Positions 26,209 to 34,650 of a stretch of DNA of 64,000 nucleotides are shown one piece after another; position 1 is the first letter of the stretch; each line of letters starts with the position of its first letter. The stretch spans positions 1,818,001-1,882,000 of the forward strand of contig NZ_QGTX01000001.1 of the NCBI RefSeq assembly GCF_003182485.1, given 5' to 3'. The position numbers and the translations under genes were made by a program. The notes beneath the pieces are model-generated. The model saw only the letters and a program-made list of their open reading frames with translations. It searched no databases and had not been told where the DNA came from. The DNA comes from Geodermatophilus normandii (GTDB taxonomy: Bacteria > Actinomycetota > Actinomycetes > Mycobacteriales > Geodermatophilaceae).

Positions 26209-27881
26209 ACCCCTCCACCGCACTGGCCCGCGTGCTGGTCGACGAGCTCGTGCGCGGCGGGGTCCGCGACGCCGTCGTCGCGCCCGGGTCGCGCTCGGCA
26301 CCGGTGGCGCTGGCGCTGGCGGCCGCCGAGCGGGACGGGCGGCTGCGGCTGCACGTGCGGATCGACGAGCGGACGGCGTCCTTCCTCGCCGTCGGCCTGG
26401 CCCGCGCCTCCGGCCGGCCGGTGCCGGTGCTCACCACCTCCGGGACGGCCACCGCCCACCTGCACGCCGCGGTGCTCGAGGCCGACGTCAGCGGGGTGCC
26501 GCTGCTGGCGCTGACCGCCGACCGGCCGCCGGAGCTGCGCGCCACCGGGGCCAACCAGACGATCGAGCAGCCCGGGCTCTACGGCGACGCCGTGCGCTGG
26601 GCGGCCGACGTCGGCGTGCCCGAGGCCGGCCGCGAGGCGGTGCAGAACCGGTACTGGCGCTCGGTGGTGTCGCGGGCGCTGCTGGCGGCCACCGGCGCGC
26701 TGTCGGGCGACCCGGGGCCGGTGCAGCTGAACCTGCCCCTGCGCGACCCGCTGCTGCCCGACGGCGAGCCCGCGCTGGAGGGCCCGTGGGCCGGCCGGGA
26801 CGACGGCGCGCCGTGGACCGCGGGCACGCCGGCGTCGCTGCCGGCCGAGCCCCTCGCGCAGGGGCCGCGCACGCTCGTCGTCGCCGGGGACGGGCCGCCC
26901 GCCGTCGGGCGCGCCTGGGCCGCCGGCGCCGCCGCGGCCGGCTGGCCGGTGGTCGCCGAGCCGAGCGGCGGGGCCTGGACCGACGGCGCCGTCCGCGGCG
27001 GGGCGTTGCTGCTCGGCGTCGCCGACTGGGTCGACGCCCACCGGCCCGAGCGCGTGGTGGTCGTGGGCCGCCCCACGCTGTCCCGGCCGGTGTCGGCGCT
27101 GCTGGCCGACCCGCGGGTGCGCGTGGAGACCGTCGTGACCACACCCCGCTGGCCCGACGCCGGCCGCTCGGCGACGCTGGTCACCCGCGCCGCGCCGCCG
27201 TCGGGCCCGCCGGCCGACGACGGCTGGGCCGCGGCCTGGCGGGCGGCCGGCGCCCGGGTGGGCGCGACCGTCGACGCCGCCCTCGAGGCCGAGACGGGCC
27301 TGACCGCCGCCCGGCTGGCCCGCGACGTCGTCGCCGCGCTGCCGGCGGGCGCGCTGCTGGTGCTCGGCTCCTCGACGCCGGTGCGCGACGTCGACCGGCT
27401 CGCCGTGCCGCGCGGGGACCTGACCGTGCTGGCCAACCGCGGCGTCGCCGGCATCGACGGCACGGTGTCCACCGCCGTGGGGGCGGCCCTGGCGCACGGC
27501 GGCCCGGCGGTGGCGCTGATGGGCGACCTCACGTTCCTGCACGACCTGCAGGGGCTGCTCACCGGCGACGGCGAGGCGCGTCCGGACCTCACCGTGGTGG
27601 TCCCCGACAACGACGGCGGCGGGATCTTCGCCCAGCTCGAGCCGGGCCGGCCGGCGTACGCCCGCGACTACCGGCGGGTGTTCGGCACCCCGCACGGCCG
27701 CGACCTGGTCGGCGTCGCACGGGCCATGGGCTGGGAGGCGGCGGCGATCGGCTCGGCGGACGAGCTGCCGGCCGCCCTGGCGTCCGGCGGCCCTCGGGTG
27801 GTCGTCGTCCGCACCGACCAGCGCGCCGAGGCCGACCTGGCCGGATCCCTCCGCGAGGCCGCGGGCCGCGCGCTGGCCTGA
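26205..27881 (+). CDS. menD: 2-succinyl-5-enolpyruvyl-6-hydroxy-3-cyclohexene-1-carboxylate synthase
   Basis: Thiamine-diphosphate enzyme that joins isochorismate and 2-oxoglutarate. The 558-residue protein has the N-terminal VAPGSRSAPVALAL, the catalytic glutamate near RIDERTASFLAVGLARASG, and the MenD-specific VVPDNDGGGIFAQLEPG near the C-terminus, with LANRGVAGIDGTVSTAVGAA before it. The GTG start overlaps the menC stop. Together with the isochorismate synthase at 30315 it feeds the pathway; menB is not in the window. Confidence 0.96.
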   Translation: MNPSTALARVLVDELVRGGVRDAVVAPGSRSAPVALALAAAERDGRLRLHVRIDERTASFLAVGLARASGRPVPVLTTSGTATAHLHAAVLEADVSGVPLLALTADRPPELRATGANQTIEQPGLYGDAVRWAADVGVPEAGREAVQNRYWRSVVSRALLAATGALSGDPGPVQLNLPLRDPLLPDGEPALEGPWAGRDDGAPWTAGTPASLPAEPLAQGPRTLVVAGDGPPAVGRAWAAGAAAAGWPVVAEPSGGAWTDGAVRGGALLLGVADWVDAHRPERVVVVGRPTLSRPVSALLADPRVRVETVVTTPRWPDAGRSATLVTRAAPPSGPPADDGWAAAWRAAGARVGATVDAALEAETGLTAARLARDVVAALPAGALLVLGSSTPVRDVDRLAVPRGDLTVLANRGVAGIDGTVSTAVGAALAHGGPAVALMGDLTFLHDLQGLLTGDGEARPDLTVVVPDNDGGGIFAQLEPGRPAYARDYRRVFGTPHGRDLVGVARAMGWEAAAIGSADELPAALASGGPRVVVVRTDQRAEADLAGSLREAAGRALA

Positions 27882-27887
27882 GCGGGG

Positions 27888-28053
27888 TCAGGAGCGCCGC
27901 ATCTGCTGCAGCGACCAGGCGTTCCCGTCGGGGTCGGCGGAGAACGCGGAGCGAGCCCGGGGCTCCCTCGGGGCCGAGCCGCTGGACCTCGGTGGTCTCC
28001 ACGCCGCGCCCGACGAGCTCGACGCGCACCGCGTCCGGGCGGCCGGTCGCTGC
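27888..28053 (-). pseudogene. Remnant of a VOC-family (glyoxalase-like) gene
   Basis: Only the C-terminal part survives. One frame reads VRVELVGRGVETTEVQRLGP, and a shifted frame continues RARSAFSADPDGNAWSLQQ and a stop, the typical end of a VOC-superfamily protein (SDPDGNGW-like block). No upstream domain or start can be found, so even correcting the frameshift leaves a fragment of about 50 residues. It lies just after menD, on the opposite strand. Confidence 0.6.
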
Positions 28054-28295
28054 CGGGGCGCATGGGGTGCGTCACACGACGGCGTCGCGCGGAGGGGCGC
28101 GGCCCGTCCCGACGCGGCCGACCCACGGCGGACGGAACGGTCCGTCGACGCGGGGCGAACAGCGCGTTCCGGAATCCCACGGGCGGCTGCGCCGGCCGCC
28201 TCCTCCGGTCACGGCGACGTCACGTGGTTCCCCAGGGGCCCCGTGGCGACACCGGATGTGAGCGCCGTCACGACGACAGTTCACATGACCATATG

Positions 28296-28301
28296 TAACG
28301 T
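28296..28301 (+). promoter_or_regulatory. Candidate -10 for the riboswitch-rpf transcript
   Basis: TAACGT about 40 bp before the riboswitch core fits a TANNNT -10. It lies in an AT-richer patch (CATATGTAACGTTTTGG) unusual for this genome. No convincing -35 is visible, so activator dependence is possible. Confidence 0.4.
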
Positions 28302-28335
28302 TTTGGCTGCGCTCAGCAAATGAGAGCGCGGCGCC

Positions 28336-28510
28336 GGTCCGCCAAACCCTGCCCACCGGTCGCCCACGTCAACTCCCAGGGCAGGGGTGGGGGACCCACT
28401 TCCGGCGCGCGACGGCTCACGGGGGCCTGTCCTTGCGCGCCTCGGGGTGAAGCCGCGGACCGCGGCCGGGCACCGATCGCCCGAACCCGACAGCTCACCT
28501 CGCCGGCGGC
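28336..28510 (+). ncRNA. ydaO-yuaA type c-di-AMP riboswitch
   Basis: The leader carries the conserved blocks of the ydaO-yuaA class in order: GCAGGGGTGGGGGACCCA, CGGGGTGAAGCCGCGG, CGCCCGAACCCGACAGCTCA and CCTCGCCGGCGG. CCGCC at 28339 can pair with GGCGG at 28505 as the closing P1 helix. It ends about 20 bases before the rpf ATG. This class binds c-di-AMP and, as established for the class, usually turns expression off; in actinobacteria it often precedes wall-lytic rpf genes. The expression platform is not obvious here. Confidence 0.85.
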
Positions 28511-28528
28511 GATCGGGAGATCATCCTC

Positions 28529-29631
28529 ATGCCCAAGCACCGCGCACCCCGCTATGTCCGCACCAAGTCCGTCATCGCCAAGGCCCCCGTCGCGGCCGGC
28601 GCCGCGGCCGTCGGGCTCGGCGTCCTGAGCACGCCCGCCGCCTCGGCCTCCGCCGGCCACGACTGGTCCGGCGTCGCCCAGTGCGAGTCCAGTGGCAACT
28701 GGGCCATCAACACCGGCAACGGCTACTACGGCGGCCTGCAGTTCAGCCAGTCGACCTGGGCCGCGTTCGGCGGCACCGACCTCGCCGCGCGCGCCGACCT
28801 CGCCACCCCCGCCCAGCAGGTGCAGATCGCCGAGGCGGTCCTCGCCGGGCAGGGCATCGGCGCGTGGCCGTCCTGCGGGAAGTACCTGGCCGGCGGCACG
28901 ACCGCGGCCGCCGCCGAGGCGCCCGCGGCCGCTCCCGTGGCCGAGGCCCCGCGGCCGCCCCGCCGCCGAGCAGCCGACGCCCGAGGCCGTCACCGAGGAC
29001 TACACCGTCCGCTGGGGCGACACGGTCGCCAAGATCGCCGCCGCGCACGACCAGAGCTGGCGCGAGCTGTACCAGCGCAACGTCGACGTCATCGGCTCGA
29101 ACCCGAACCGGATCTACCCGGGCCAGGTCCTCGCCGTCAGCGGCCCGGCCGCCGAGGCCCCGCGGCGGCCGAGGCGCCCGCCGCGCCCGCCGCCGCCGCC
29201 GGCAACGCGGCCCGGCCGCCACCCCGCCGATCGCGCAGGCGGCCCCGGAGGTCGCGCCGACGTCGGCGACCGCGCACGTGACCAACACCGCCGGCGCGCT
29301 CAAGCCGGCGGCGCAGGCCGCGGCGGACGCCGTCGTCAGCAACGTGCCGGGCGCCGCCGACATCACCCTCGGCGGCACCCGCGCCAGCGCGGTCGACCCG
29401 GCCGGGCACCCGTCCGGCCTGGCCGTGGACTACATGGTCATGTCCGACGCCGCCCTCGGTGACGCGATCGCCCAGTACCACATCGACCACTGGGCCGAGC
29501 TCGGCGTCGAGTACGTCATCTGGCAGCAGCGGATCCTGACCTCGCCGGACGCCGCCTGGCGGGCGATGGAGGACCGCGGCGGCGTGACCGCGAACCACTT
29601 CGACCACGTGCACGTGAACTACGCGGGCTGA
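28529..29631 (+). CDS. Resuscitation-promoting factor with LysM and M15-like domains, frameshifted linkers
   Basis: Secreted peptidoglycan enzyme. A signal peptide (to SASA near residue 44) leads to an Rpf lysozyme-like domain (DWSGVAQCESSGNW with the catalytic Glu, then YYGGLQFSQSTWAAFGG). A LysM follows in another frame (YTVRWGDTVAKIAAAHDQSW), then in a third frame a C-terminal domain with HPSGLAVDYMVMSD and ANHFDHVHVNYAG, the His/Asp/His pattern of M15-like peptidases. Adding single C bases at four GCCC(C)G runs in the Ala/Pro linkers restores one frame of about 368 residues. GATCGGGAGA precedes the ATG. Confidence 0.85.
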
Positions 29632-29641
29632 TCCCCGCCCC

Positions 29642-29682
29642 GACGAGGGCCCCGACCGCACTCCGCGGCCGGGGCCCTCGTC
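29642..29682. terminator. Strong bidirectional hairpin between rpf and the methyltransferase gene
   Basis: GACGAGGGCCCCG and CGGGGCCCTCGTC form a perfect 13-bp stem with a 15-base loop, lying between two convergent genes. The long G/C stem makes it the best terminator candidate of the window, although there is no long T run. Confidence 0.75.
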
Positions 29683-29694
29683 GTCCCCGGCGAC

Positions 29695-30315
29695 TCAGCC
29701 GGGCCGGCGCCAGACCAGCGAGTACCGCCAGAACACCCGCCGCCGCACCCGCACGCCGGGGAGCACCGTGCGCGCCCGCGCCCGCACCTCCCGGGTGGTG
29801 AGCACCGGGTCGCGCACCGGCATCCCGGGCGTCCCCCCGCCGCCCCGCCGGCCGCGGACGAGGTCCCCGATCCCCAGGACCCGGTCCAGGACCGCGGCCA
29901 GCGCCTCGACCGGCAGGTCACGGGGGAGGTCGGTGCGGGGCAGCGCCACCATCGCCAGCACGCCCCCGGGCCGCACCGCGGCGGCGAGCGTCCGCAGCGC
30001 CTCCTCCAGCGGCAGGTGGTGCAGCACGCTCATCCCGACGACGGCGTCGTAGCCGCCGTCGGGGAGCGGCACCGTCAGCACGTCGGCCCCCACGACGCGG
30101 ACGTTGCCCGGCACCCGCCCCCGGGCCAGCGCGACCATCTCCGGGGACCGCTCGACGGCGTCCACCGCGGCGGCCCGCCGGGCGAGGACGGCGGCGAGGT
30201 CGCCGGCGCCGCAGCCGACCTCGAGGACCCGCTCGCAGCGGTCCGGCAGGGCCCGCAGCAGCAGCGGCCAGTAGATCGCGTTGTGGTCCCGGCGCAGGTC
30301 CGGGACCAGCCGCAT
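29695..30315 (-). CDS. Class I SAM-dependent methyltransferase
   Basis: A 206-residue methyltransferase. The SAM-binding motif I is [19 protein letters not shown] near residue 32, with [11 protein letters not shown] for the acidic loop, then [17 protein letters not shown] and [14 protein letters not shown]. The C-terminal part is basic. The substrate is unknown. ATG overlaps the isochorismate synthase stop by one base, so the two are coupled; a role near menaquinone synthesis is possible but the true MenG is the separate gene at 31623. Confidence 0.85.
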   Translation of the reverse strand: MRLVPDLRRDHNAIYWPLLLRALPDRCERVLEVGCGAGDLAAVLARRAAAVDAVERSPEMVALARGRVPGNVRVVGADVLTVPLPDGGYDAVVGMSVLHHLPLEEALRTLAAAVRPGGVLAMVALPRTDLPRDLPVEALAAVLDRVLGIGDLVRGRRGGGGTPGMPVRDPVLTTREVRARARTVLPGVRVRRRVFWRYSLVWRRPG

Positions 30316-31586
30316 CAGCCCTCCAGCGCGGCCTGGAACGCGGCGAACTTCGACTGGGTCTCGGCCAGCTCGGCAGCGGGGTCGGACCCGGCGACGATGC
30401 CGCAGCCGGCGAACAGCCGCGCCGAGCACGGGTCGGAGTCGCCCAGCTGCGCGCAGCGCAGGGCCAGGCCGAACTCGCCGTCGCCCCGCCCGTCGAGCCA
30501 GCCCACCGGCCCGGCGTAGCGGTCGCGGCCCATGCCCTCGAGCTCGGCGATGACCGCCGCGGCGCGGTCGGGCGGGGTGCCGCAGACGGCGGCGGTCGGG
30601 TGGACGGCGTCGACGAGCTCGAGCAGTCCGGCCCGCCCGCGCGCGCCCGAGCGTCGCTGGGTCCCGACGACGTCGGTGGCCAGGTGGCGCACGTTGGCCA
30701 GCGTGAGCAGCGAGGGGCCGTCCGGCACCGACAGGGCGGTGCAGTACGGGTCCAGCGCCCGCACCAGCGAGTCGACGGCGAGGGCGTGCTCGGCGCGGTC
30801 CTTGGCGCTGGACAGCAGGCCCGCGGCCAGGCGCTCGTCCTCGGCGCCCGCGCCCCGCGGGGCGGTGCCGGCCAGTACCCGCGCCGACAGCTGCCGGCCG
30901 GTGCGGCGCAGCAGCAGCTCCGGCGTGGCGCCGAGCAGGCCGTCGACGGCGAAGGTCCAGCAGTCGGGGAACCGCTCGGCGAGCCGGCCGAGCAGCCGGC
31001 GCGGGTCGAGGGGCACGTCGGCGGTGACCAGCAGGTCGCGGGCCAGCACCACCTTGGCGAGGTCGCCGTCGCCGATGCGGTCCACGGCGGCCGACACCGC
31101 GCCGCACCAGGTGGCCGGGTCGAGGGCGCCGTCGGCGTAGCGGAGCCGGGACGGCGGTGGGAGCAGCGGCTCGCGGGAGGCGGGCAGGACGTCGCGCGGG
31201 TCCGCGTCGCCGGTGGTGGTCACCCAGGCCACGCCGCCGCGGCGGCCGACCACGACCTCCGGGACGACGAACACCGACGTCCCCGCGGCCGGGTCGAAGG
31301 CGATGCTGGCGAACACGACCGGGCCGGAGCCGGGCACGCCCACCCCGTCGTCGGTCGATCCGGCGGTCCGCTCTGCCCACCAGGCAGCGGCCTCGGCCAG
31401 CGCGCCCGGGCCGGAGACCTCCAGGCGGTCGGCCTCGCCCCAGCCGACCAGTCCCTCGCCGCGGCGCACCCAGGACACCGCGCCCTCGCGGGGCAGCAGG
31501 TGCAGCAGGTCGGGGGAGTCGGGCAGCGCGACCGTGGTGGACGCGGGCGCGGCGGCGTCCCGCGAGGTCACCGCCGCTGCCGTCAC
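30315..31586 (-). CDS. menF: Isochorismate synthase
   Basis: Converts chorismate to isochorismate, the entry to menaquinone (or to salicylate-type siderophores). The 423-residue protein has a C-terminal chorismate-binding domain with [29 protein letters not shown] and [14 protein letters not shown], and ends with the [20 protein letters not shown] block. The genomic setting among men genes favours the menaquinone role. The GTG start has TACGCT seven bases before it and no ribosome site, so its mRNA is probably leaderless. Confidence 0.92.
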   Translation of the reverse strand: MTAAAVTSRDAAAPASTTVALPDSPDLLHLLPREGAVSWVRRGEGLVGWGEADRLEVSGPGALAEAAAWWAERTAGSTDDGVGVPGSGPVVFASIAFDPAAGTSVFVVPEVVVGRRGGVAWVTTTGDADPRDVLPASREPLLPPPSRLRYADGALDPATWCGAVSAAVDRIGDGDLAKVVLARDLLVTADVPLDPRRLLGRLAERFPDCWTFAVDGLLGATPELLLRRTGRQLSARVLAGTAPRGAGAEDERLAAGLLSSAKDRAEHALAVDSLVRALDPYCTALSVPDGPSLLTLANVRHLATDVVGTQRRSGARGRAGLLELVDAVHPTAAVCGTPPDRAAAVIAELEGMGRDRYAGPVGWLDGRGDGEFGLALRCAQLGDSDPCSARLFAGCGIVAGSDPAAELAETQSKFAAFQAALEG

Positions 31587-31622
31587 GCTCCCCAGCGTAG
31601 GCAGCCGGTAGCGTCGACCGCC
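31587..31622. promoter_or_regulatory. 36-bp divergent leaderless promoter pair, menF/menG
   Basis: The whole gap between two divergent GTG starts is 36 bp. On the minus strand TACGCT (31594-31599) ends seven bases before the menF start; on the plus strand TAGCGT (31609-31614) ends eight bases before the menG start. Neither start has a Shine-Dalgarno sequence. The -35 regions of each promoter must lie inside or beyond the other -10. Confidence 0.6.
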
Positions 31623-32342
31623 GTGGCAGACCGGCGAGACAGCGCACACACCGCCGGGCGGCGGGCCGGTCTGGACAAGCAGCCGCACGAGGTGGCGGCC
31701 ATGTTCGACGGCGTCGCGCGCCGCTACGACCTCACCAACACCGTGCTCTCCGGCGGCCGCGACGTGTCCTGGCGGCGGGCCACGCGGGAGGCGCTGGGCG
31801 CCCGGCCGGGGGACGTCGTCCTGGACGTGGCCGCCGGCACCGCCGTCTCCACCGTCGAGCTGGCCGCCGGGGGAGTGCACGCGATCGCCTGCGACTTCTC
31901 GCAGGGGATGCTGCGGGCCGGCGCCGCCCGGCCGGTGCCCAAGGTGGCCGGTGACGCCATGGCGCTGCCCCTGGCCGACGCCAGCGTCGACGGGCTGGTC
32001 ATCTCCTTCGGCCTGCGCAACGTGGCCGACGCCGACGCCGCGCTGCGCGAGTTCGCCCGCGTGGTGCGCCCCGGCGGCACGCTCGTCGTCTGCGAGTTCT
32101 CCAGCCCCACGTGGGCGCCGTTCCGCACCGTCTACACCGAGTACCTCATGCGGGCGCTGCCGGTGATCGCCCGCGCGGTGAGCAGCAACCCCGACGCCTA
32201 CGTCTACCTGGCCGAGTCCATCCGGGCGTGGCCGGACCAGGCCGCCCTGGCCACGCGCATCCGGGCCGCGGGCTGGGCCGACGTCGAGTGGCGCGACCTC
32301 ACCGGCGGGATCGTCGCCCTGCACCGCGCCCGCCGCCCCTGA
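31623..32342 (+). CDS. menG: Demethylmenaquinone methyltransferase
   Basis: Final methylation giving menaquinone, UbiE/MenG family. The 239-residue protein has [19 protein letters not shown], the SAM motif [19 protein letters not shown], and the family signatures [20 protein letters not shown] and [17 protein letters not shown], with [19 protein letters not shown] near the end. Length is standard. It is divergent from menF over a 36-bp promoter gap and is followed immediately by a dispersed hairpin element. Confidence 0.95.
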   Translation: MADRRDSAHTAGRRAGLDKQPHEVAAMFDGVARRYDLTNTVLSGGRDVSWRRATREALGARPGDVVLDVAAGTAVSTVELAAGGVHAIACDFSQGMLRAGAARPVPKVAGDAMALPLADASVDGLVISFGLRNVADADAALREFARVVRPGGTLVVCEFSSPTWAPFRTVYTEYLMRALPVIARAVSSNPDAYVYLAESIRAWPDQAALATRIRAAGWADVEWRDLTGGIVALHRARRP

Positions 32343-32343
32343 C

Positions 32344-32400
32344 GAAGGACCCCGTCCTCCCCGCCCCTCGCACGCCCGGGGCGGGACCCGGGACGGGCCC
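32344..32400. repeat. Dispersed intergenic hairpin element, copy 3
   Basis: Begins right after the menG stop (GAAGGACCCC), then CCCGCCCC/GGGGCGGG, a perfect 8-bp stem around TCGCACGCCC, then GACCCGGGACGGGCCC. Same layout, loop length and flanks as the copies at 25177 and 52222. Confidence 0.75.
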
Positions 32401-32419
32401 GAGGGCATAGCGTCGGCAC

Positions 32420-32566
32420 ATGACGACACCGACCCCGATGCCCGAGCCGCCCGGGCCGTCGCCGTCCCCGGTGGACCCGATCTCGCCGCCGTCGCCGGCC
32501 CCGCTGCCGCAGCCGAGCCCCACCGACCCGACCGCCCCTCCGCCGACGGGGCCGCAGCCGGTCTGA
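32420..32566 (+). CDS. Possible 48-residue proline-rich small protein, leaderless
   Basis: An open frame of 49 codons in which about 45 percent of residues are proline, with Ser, Thr and Ala making up most of the rest (PEPPGPSPSPVDPISPPSP in the middle). The -10-like TAGCGT ends six bases before the ATG, so a leaderless message is possible. No domain, signal peptide or membrane helix. The base composition could allow a chance frame, so the call rests on promoter position and the clean stop just before the next gene. Confidence 0.4.
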   Translation: MTTPTPMPEPPGPSPSPVDPISPPSPAPLPQPSPTDPTAPPPTGPQPV

Positions 32567-32577
32567 CCGGTTCCGCG

Positions 32578-33258
32578 GTGCACGGCCGTCCCTACCGCGA
32601 CCGGCGCGACGCCGGCCGGCGGCTCGCCGCGTGCCTGACCGACCCCGCCCGCGCGACCGCCGTCCCGCTCGGCCCCGGCGCCCTCGTCCTCGGCCTGCCC
32701 CGCGGCGGCGTCCTGGTCGCCGCGGAGGTCGCCGCCGCGCTGGGTGCCGAGCTCGACGTCGTCGCCGTCCGCAAGCTGGGCCTGCCCGGCCGGCCCGAGC
32801 TGGCCATGGGCGCGCTGGCGGCCGTGGGGGAGGCGGTGGAGAGCGTCCGCAGCGAGGTCGTGCTCGCCCGCGTCGCGGTCGATCCCGACGCCGCCGAGGA
32901 GGTCCGCCGGGCCGAGCTCGCCGAGCTGCGGCGCCGCCAGCACGCCTACCGCGGCGACCGCCCGCCGCCCGCCCTCGCCGGCCGCACCGTCGTCCTCGTC
33001 GACGACGGCCTGGCCACCGGCTCCACCATGCGCGCCGCGCTCGCCGCCGTCCGGGCGGCCGGCGCCGCCGCGGTCGTCGTCGCCGTCCCGGTGGGCACCC
33101 CCGACGTCTGCGCCGCGCTCGACGCCGACGAGGTGGTCTGCCCGCTCACCCCCGAGCCGTTCGGCGCGGTGGGCCGCCACTACGACGACTTCGGCGAGAC
33201 CTCCGACGACGAGGTCCGCTCCGCGCTCGCCGGCGCCCCCGGTCCGGGGCCCGCCTAG
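32578..33258 (+). CDS. Phosphoribosyltransferase-family protein
   Basis: A 226-residue protein of the type I phosphoribosyltransferase fold. The PRPP-binding loop is TVVLVDDGLATGSTM, preceded by the substrate segment LVLGLPRGGVLVAAEVAAAL and VVAVRKLGLPGRPELAMGAL. Proteins with exactly this plan are common and uncharacterised in actinobacteria; the base or substrate is unknown. The GTG start lies 11 bp after the small Pro-rich frame. Its TAG stop forms part of a TAGGCT promoter element for the next gene. Confidence 0.85.
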   Translation: MHGRPYRDRRDAGRRLAACLTDPARATAVPLGPGALVLGLPRGGVLVAAEVAAALGAELDVVAVRKLGLPGRPELAMGALAAVGEAVESVRSEVVLARVAVDPDAAEEVRRAELAELRRRQHAYRGDRPPPALAGRTVVLVDDGLATGSTMRAALAAVRAAGAAAVVVAVPVGTPDVCAALDADEVVCPLTPEPFGAVGRHYDDFGETSDDEVRSALAGAPGPGPA

Positions 33259-33261
33259 GCT
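33256..33261 (+). promoter_or_regulatory. -10 element for the menJ-like gene
   Basis: TAGGCT, overlapping the stop codon of the upstream gene, begins a 15-base string identical to that before bS22 at 1432. It is followed by a leader of about 40 bases with GAGGGAGCC before the GTG start. Confidence 0.5.
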
Positions 33262-33307
33262 CGGACGCCGGTCCACCCGGGGCCGGCGACGACGAGGGAG
33301 CCAGCGC

Positions 33308-34582
33308 GTGACGAGTCCGGCCGGCGGGGACAGCGCCGACGTCGTGGTGGTCGGCGCGGGGCCCGCGGGATCGGCCGCCGCCTGGGCGCTGGCCGGCGCC
33401 GGACGCGACGTCGTCGTCCTGGAGAAGGCCCGGTTCCCGCGCGAGAAGGTCTGCGGCGACGGCCTCACGCCCCGCGCGGTCAAGGCGCTCGACGAGATGG
33501 GCGTCGACGTCTCGCCGGCCGCCGGCTGGGTGCGGCACCGGGGGCTGCGGGTCTTCGGCGGCGGCCAGGTGGTCGAGGTCGACTGGCCACGGCTGTCCTC
33601 GTGGCCCGACCACGGCCTCATCCGGGCGCGGAAGGACCTCGACCCGATGCTCGCCGAGCACGCCGTGGCCGCCGGTGCCCGGCTCGAGCAGGAGGTCACC
33701 GTCACCGACCCGCTGCTCGACGACGCCGGCCGCGTGGTGGGCGTGCGCGCGCAGGCCGGCCCGGACCGGGAGCCGGTCACCTGGCGCGCGCCGCTCGTCG
33801 TCTCGGCGGAGGGCCTCTCGGGCCGGCTGGCCAAGGCGATCGGGCTCACCCGCCGCGAGGACCGCCCGCTCGGCGTCGCCGTCCGCCGCTACGTCGAGAC
33901 GCCGCGCGGCGAGGACCCCTACCTCGACATCTCCTTCGACCTCTCCGCCGAGGGCCCCACCGCCGACTCGATGCCCGGCTACGGCTGGTCCTTCGGCATG
34001 GGCGACGGCACCGCCAACGTCGGCTTCGGCCTGCTCGACACCCGCCGCGGCGGCGACACCGACCCCCGCACCGTGCTGCGGCGCTGGCTGGCCACCCTGC
34101 CGCCGGAGTGGGAGCTCGGCGAGGAGCACGCGGTCACCCCGCTGCGCGGCGCCGGCCTGCCCATGGCGCTCAACCGCGGCCCGGCCTACACGCGCGGGCT
34201 GCTGCTGGCCGGCGACACGGCGGGCGTCGTCAACCCGTTCAACGGGGAGGGCATCAGCTACGCCCTGGAGACGGGGCGCATGGCCGGCGAGACGGCGGCC
34301 GCGGCCCTGGCGGCACCCGAGGGACCGGCGCGGGAGGCCGTGCTGCGCGGCTACCCCGCGCGGCTGCAGGAGGCCTACGGCCGCCACCACCGGCTCGGCA
34401 TCGCCTTCCTGGCGCTGCTCGACCGCCCCGGCCTGGTCCGCTTCGCCACGGCGCACGGGCTCAAGCGCCCGGCGATGGTGAGCGCCGCGCTGCGGCTGAT
34501 GGGCAACCTCTCCGACGGGCGCGACGGCGACCGCTTCGACCGCACGATCGCGCTGCTCACCCGGCTGACGCCCTCGGTCTGA
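33308..34582 (+). CDS. menJ: Geranylgeranyl-reductase-family FAD oxidoreductase, probable menaquinone reductase
   Basis: A 424-residue flavoprotein. The FAD-binding motif is VVVVGAGPAGSAAAWALAG, followed by VCGDGLTPRAVKALDEMG and the second flavin block GLLLAGDTAGVVNPFNGEGI. In mycobacteria the homologous MenJ, encoded next to menG, saturates one isoprene unit of the menaquinone tail. The position after menG and before nuo supports the same role here, but other polyprenyl reductases are possible. GTG start with GAGGGAGCC upstream. Confidence 0.8.
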   Translation: MTSPAGGDSADVVVVGAGPAGSAAAWALAGAGRDVVVLEKARFPREKVCGDGLTPRAVKALDEMGVDVSPAAGWVRHRGLRVFGGGQVVEVDWPRLSSWPDHGLIRARKDLDPMLAEHAVAAGARLEQEVTVTDPLLDDAGRVVGVRAQAGPDREPVTWRAPLVVSAEGLSGRLAKAIGLTRREDRPLGVAVRRYVETPRGEDPYLDISFDLSAEGPTADSMPGYGWSFGMGDGTANVGFGLLDTRRGGDTDPRTVLRRWLATLPPEWELGEEHAVTPLRGAGLPMALNRGPAYTRGLLLAGDTAGVVNPFNGEGISYALETGRMAGETAAAALAAPEGPAREAVLRGYPARLQEAYGRHHRLGIAFLALLDRPGLVRFATAHGLKRPAMVSAALRLMGNLSDGRDGDRFDRTIALLTRLTPSV

Positions 34583-34650
34583 CCGCGCGGCGGTCCGCGT
34601 CCGTGACCAGACCGTGACGCGCCGATGTGAACTCACTCACCCCCCGCGCT

